This document shows positions 63,078-64,000 of a stretch of DNA of 64,000 nucleotides, in pieces. Where the stretch lies: positions 62,001 to 126,000 of the forward strand of contig NZ_MKKI01000041.1 in NCBI RefSeq assembly GCF_001942345.1, in the 5' to 3' direction. The first letter of the stretch is position 1; each line of letters opens with the position of its first letter. This DNA comes from Corynebacterium sp. CNJ-954. GTDB taxonomy: Bacteria > Actinomycetota > Actinomycetes > Mycobacteriales > Mycobacteriaceae. The translations under genes were made by a program, and so were the position numbers. The notes beneath the pieces were generated by a model that worked only from the letters and a program-made list of their open reading frames with translations, did no database searches and was not told the DNA's origin.

Positions 63078-64000
63078 CCCGTTCCGACCACCGAAAGGCC
63101 CCGATGTCTACTCCCACCGTCCTGTCCGTCCGTGACCTGTCGATCTCCTTCTCCCACCCGCGTCCCGCCGTCGTCTCGGTGTCTTTCGATCTCCGCCGCG
63201 GTGAACTCCTGGCGCTGGTCGGGGAATCCGGCTCGGGCAAGTCCATGACCGCCCGCGCCGTACTGGGCCTGCTGCCTTCCGGGGCCCAGGCATCCGGCTC
63301 CGTGACCCTCGACGACACCGAGATACTCAACATCCCCGAATCAGGGCTGCAGGCTGTCCGCGGCGGCCGTATCGGGCTGGTGTTCCAGGAGCCACAGTCG
63401 GCGCTCAACCCGGTCCGTACCATCGGTTGGCAGCTCAGTGAGGCGATACGGGCGCACTCGACACCCGGCACCCGTGTGAACCGGACCGACGTACGGCGTC
63501 GGGCTGTCGAGTTGCTGGAGACCGTCGAGATTCCGTCCGCCGCCGACCGGCTGGAGTCATACCCCCACCAGCTCTCCGGTGGTCAACGTCAGCGTGTGGC
63601 AATCGCCCTGGCACTCGCCGGTGAACCGGACATCCTGCTGGCCGACGAGCCGACCACCGCACTGGACGTCACCGTGCAGGCCGGGATCCTGCGTCTGCTC
63701 GGCCGCCTGCGGGAGACCCGCAACCTGAGTGTCCTGCTGATCACGCATGACATGGGCGTGGTCGCCGAGAACGCTGACCGGGTCATCGTGCTGCGGCACG
63801 GCGAGATCGTGGAGGAAGGCACCGCCAGGCGGATCATCGAGGCCCCGCAGAAGTCTTATACCCGCGAACTCATCGCCGCCGTCCCGCGTTTCGCCTCGGC
63901 GACACCAACCGCCGGTGTCACCGGAGACACCTCCGGTACGCCCGCTGCCGCCGCGGTCCAGGACGTCTCGGTGGTCTACGGGTCACAGGGAACCGCTCCG
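63074..64000 (+). CDS. DppD/DppF-like ABC ATPase, probably two-domain fusion, cut by window edge
   Basis: An ATPase for the peptide/nickel importer, with 309 residues in view. NBD1 has Walker A GESGSGKSM, Q-loop VFQEPQSALNP, signature LSGGQRQRVAIALAL, Walker B ILLADEPTTALD and THDMGVV. NBD1 then ends with the family tail KSYTRELIAAVPR. After a linker, AAVQDVSVVYGSQGTAP starts what looks like a second NBD, so the full gene is probably a DppDF fusion running off the edge. The ATG at 63104 with AAAGG is an alternative start. Confidence 0.9.
   Translation, partial: MTRSDHRKAPMSTPTVLSVRDLSISFSHPRPAVVSVSFDLRRGELLALVGESGSGKSMTARAVLGLLPSGAQASGSVTLDDTEILNIPESGLQAVRGGRIGLVFQEPQSALNPVRTIGWQLSEAIRAHSTPGTRVNRTDVRRRAVELLETVEIPSAADRLESYPHQLSGGQRQRVAIALALAGEPDILLADEPTTALDVTVQAGILRLLGRLRETRNLSVLLITHDMGVVAENADRVIVLRHGEIVEEGTARRIIEAPQKSYTRELIAAVPRFASATPTAGVTGDTSGTPAAAAVQDVSVVYGSQGTAP

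Noticed and set aside
1-64000. CRISPR array, tRNA, rRNA, IS element or prophage
   Set aside because: No regular repeat-spacer pattern, no cloverleaf-like conserved T-loop block, no transposase or phage gene was seen on reading the window.

Overview
The window is about 64 kb of high-GC DNA. It has Actinobacteria-type codon use, dense gene packing with many 4-nt ATGA/GTGA overlaps, GTG/TTG starts and several promoters that appear to give leaderless mRNAs. The gene content (urease in ureABC order, DtxR/Zur-era metal transporters, AztABCD zinc system, TetR-controlled ABC exporters, serine dehydratase, Corynebacterium-like small membrane proteins) fits a Corynebacterium or a close mycolic-acid relative. 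The genus is an inference from gene style. No rRNA, tRNA, CRISPR array or insertion sequence was seen.

Layout. 0-2.3 kb: 3' part of a urease operon on the minus strand (ureA, a His-tailed CbiX-like protein, ureB, ureC running off the left edge). 2.5-3.8 kb: alpha/beta hydrolase and ArsR regulator. 3.8-5.9 kb: leaderless ABC-2 exporter plus TetR. 5.9-8.8 kb: FecCD-type metal/siderophore importer. 8.9-14.2 kb: DUF3100 transporter, tandem Lrp regulator, M20 amidohydrolase and L-serine dehydratase. 14.2-17.6 kb: PepSY membrane protein, diverging from a PCuAC copper chaperone and a Tat-exported DyP peroxidase. 17.7-18.3 kb: two small membrane proteins. 18.4-23.4 kb: TetR, ABC-2 ATPase, permease and ABC-F protein, with a candidate leader peptide. 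23.4-24.8 kb: YibE/F membrane protein. 24.9-29.9 kb: FecB-type binding protein and TetR, diverging from an IrtAB-like pair of exporter-fold ABC half transporters over a perfect 16-bp palindrome. 29.9-33.6 kb: XRE-cupin regulator, MFS (frameshifted) and an oxidoreductase-methyltransferase fusion.

34.0-41.2 kb: AztABCD zinc uptake locus with two AztD proteins, a CobW GTPase and a thioredoxin/TPR protein, with two Zur-like boxes. 41.4-43.5 kb: TetR and QacA-like MFS. 43.8-49.4 kb: DUF6986, allantoinase, allantoicase and an FAD monooxygenase. 49.5-53.8 kb: VOC protein, WYL regulator, glutathione peroxidase, DUF6226-like protein, metallo-beta-lactamase and PNPOx-like protein. 54.0-59.3 kb: amino-acid permease, guanine deaminase, xanthine/urate permease, HIU hydrolase and OHCU decarboxylase. 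59.5-64 kb: peptide/nickel-type ABC importer, running off the right edge.

The purine genes give nearly a full route from guanine and urate through allantoin to urea, and the urease at the left edge could then release ammonia. Urate oxidase and xanthine dehydrogenase are not in the window. At least five genes, and probably a sixth small one, are interrupted by single-base deletions near short G/C runs. All are deletions, which points first to assembly or sequencing error and only second to gene decay.
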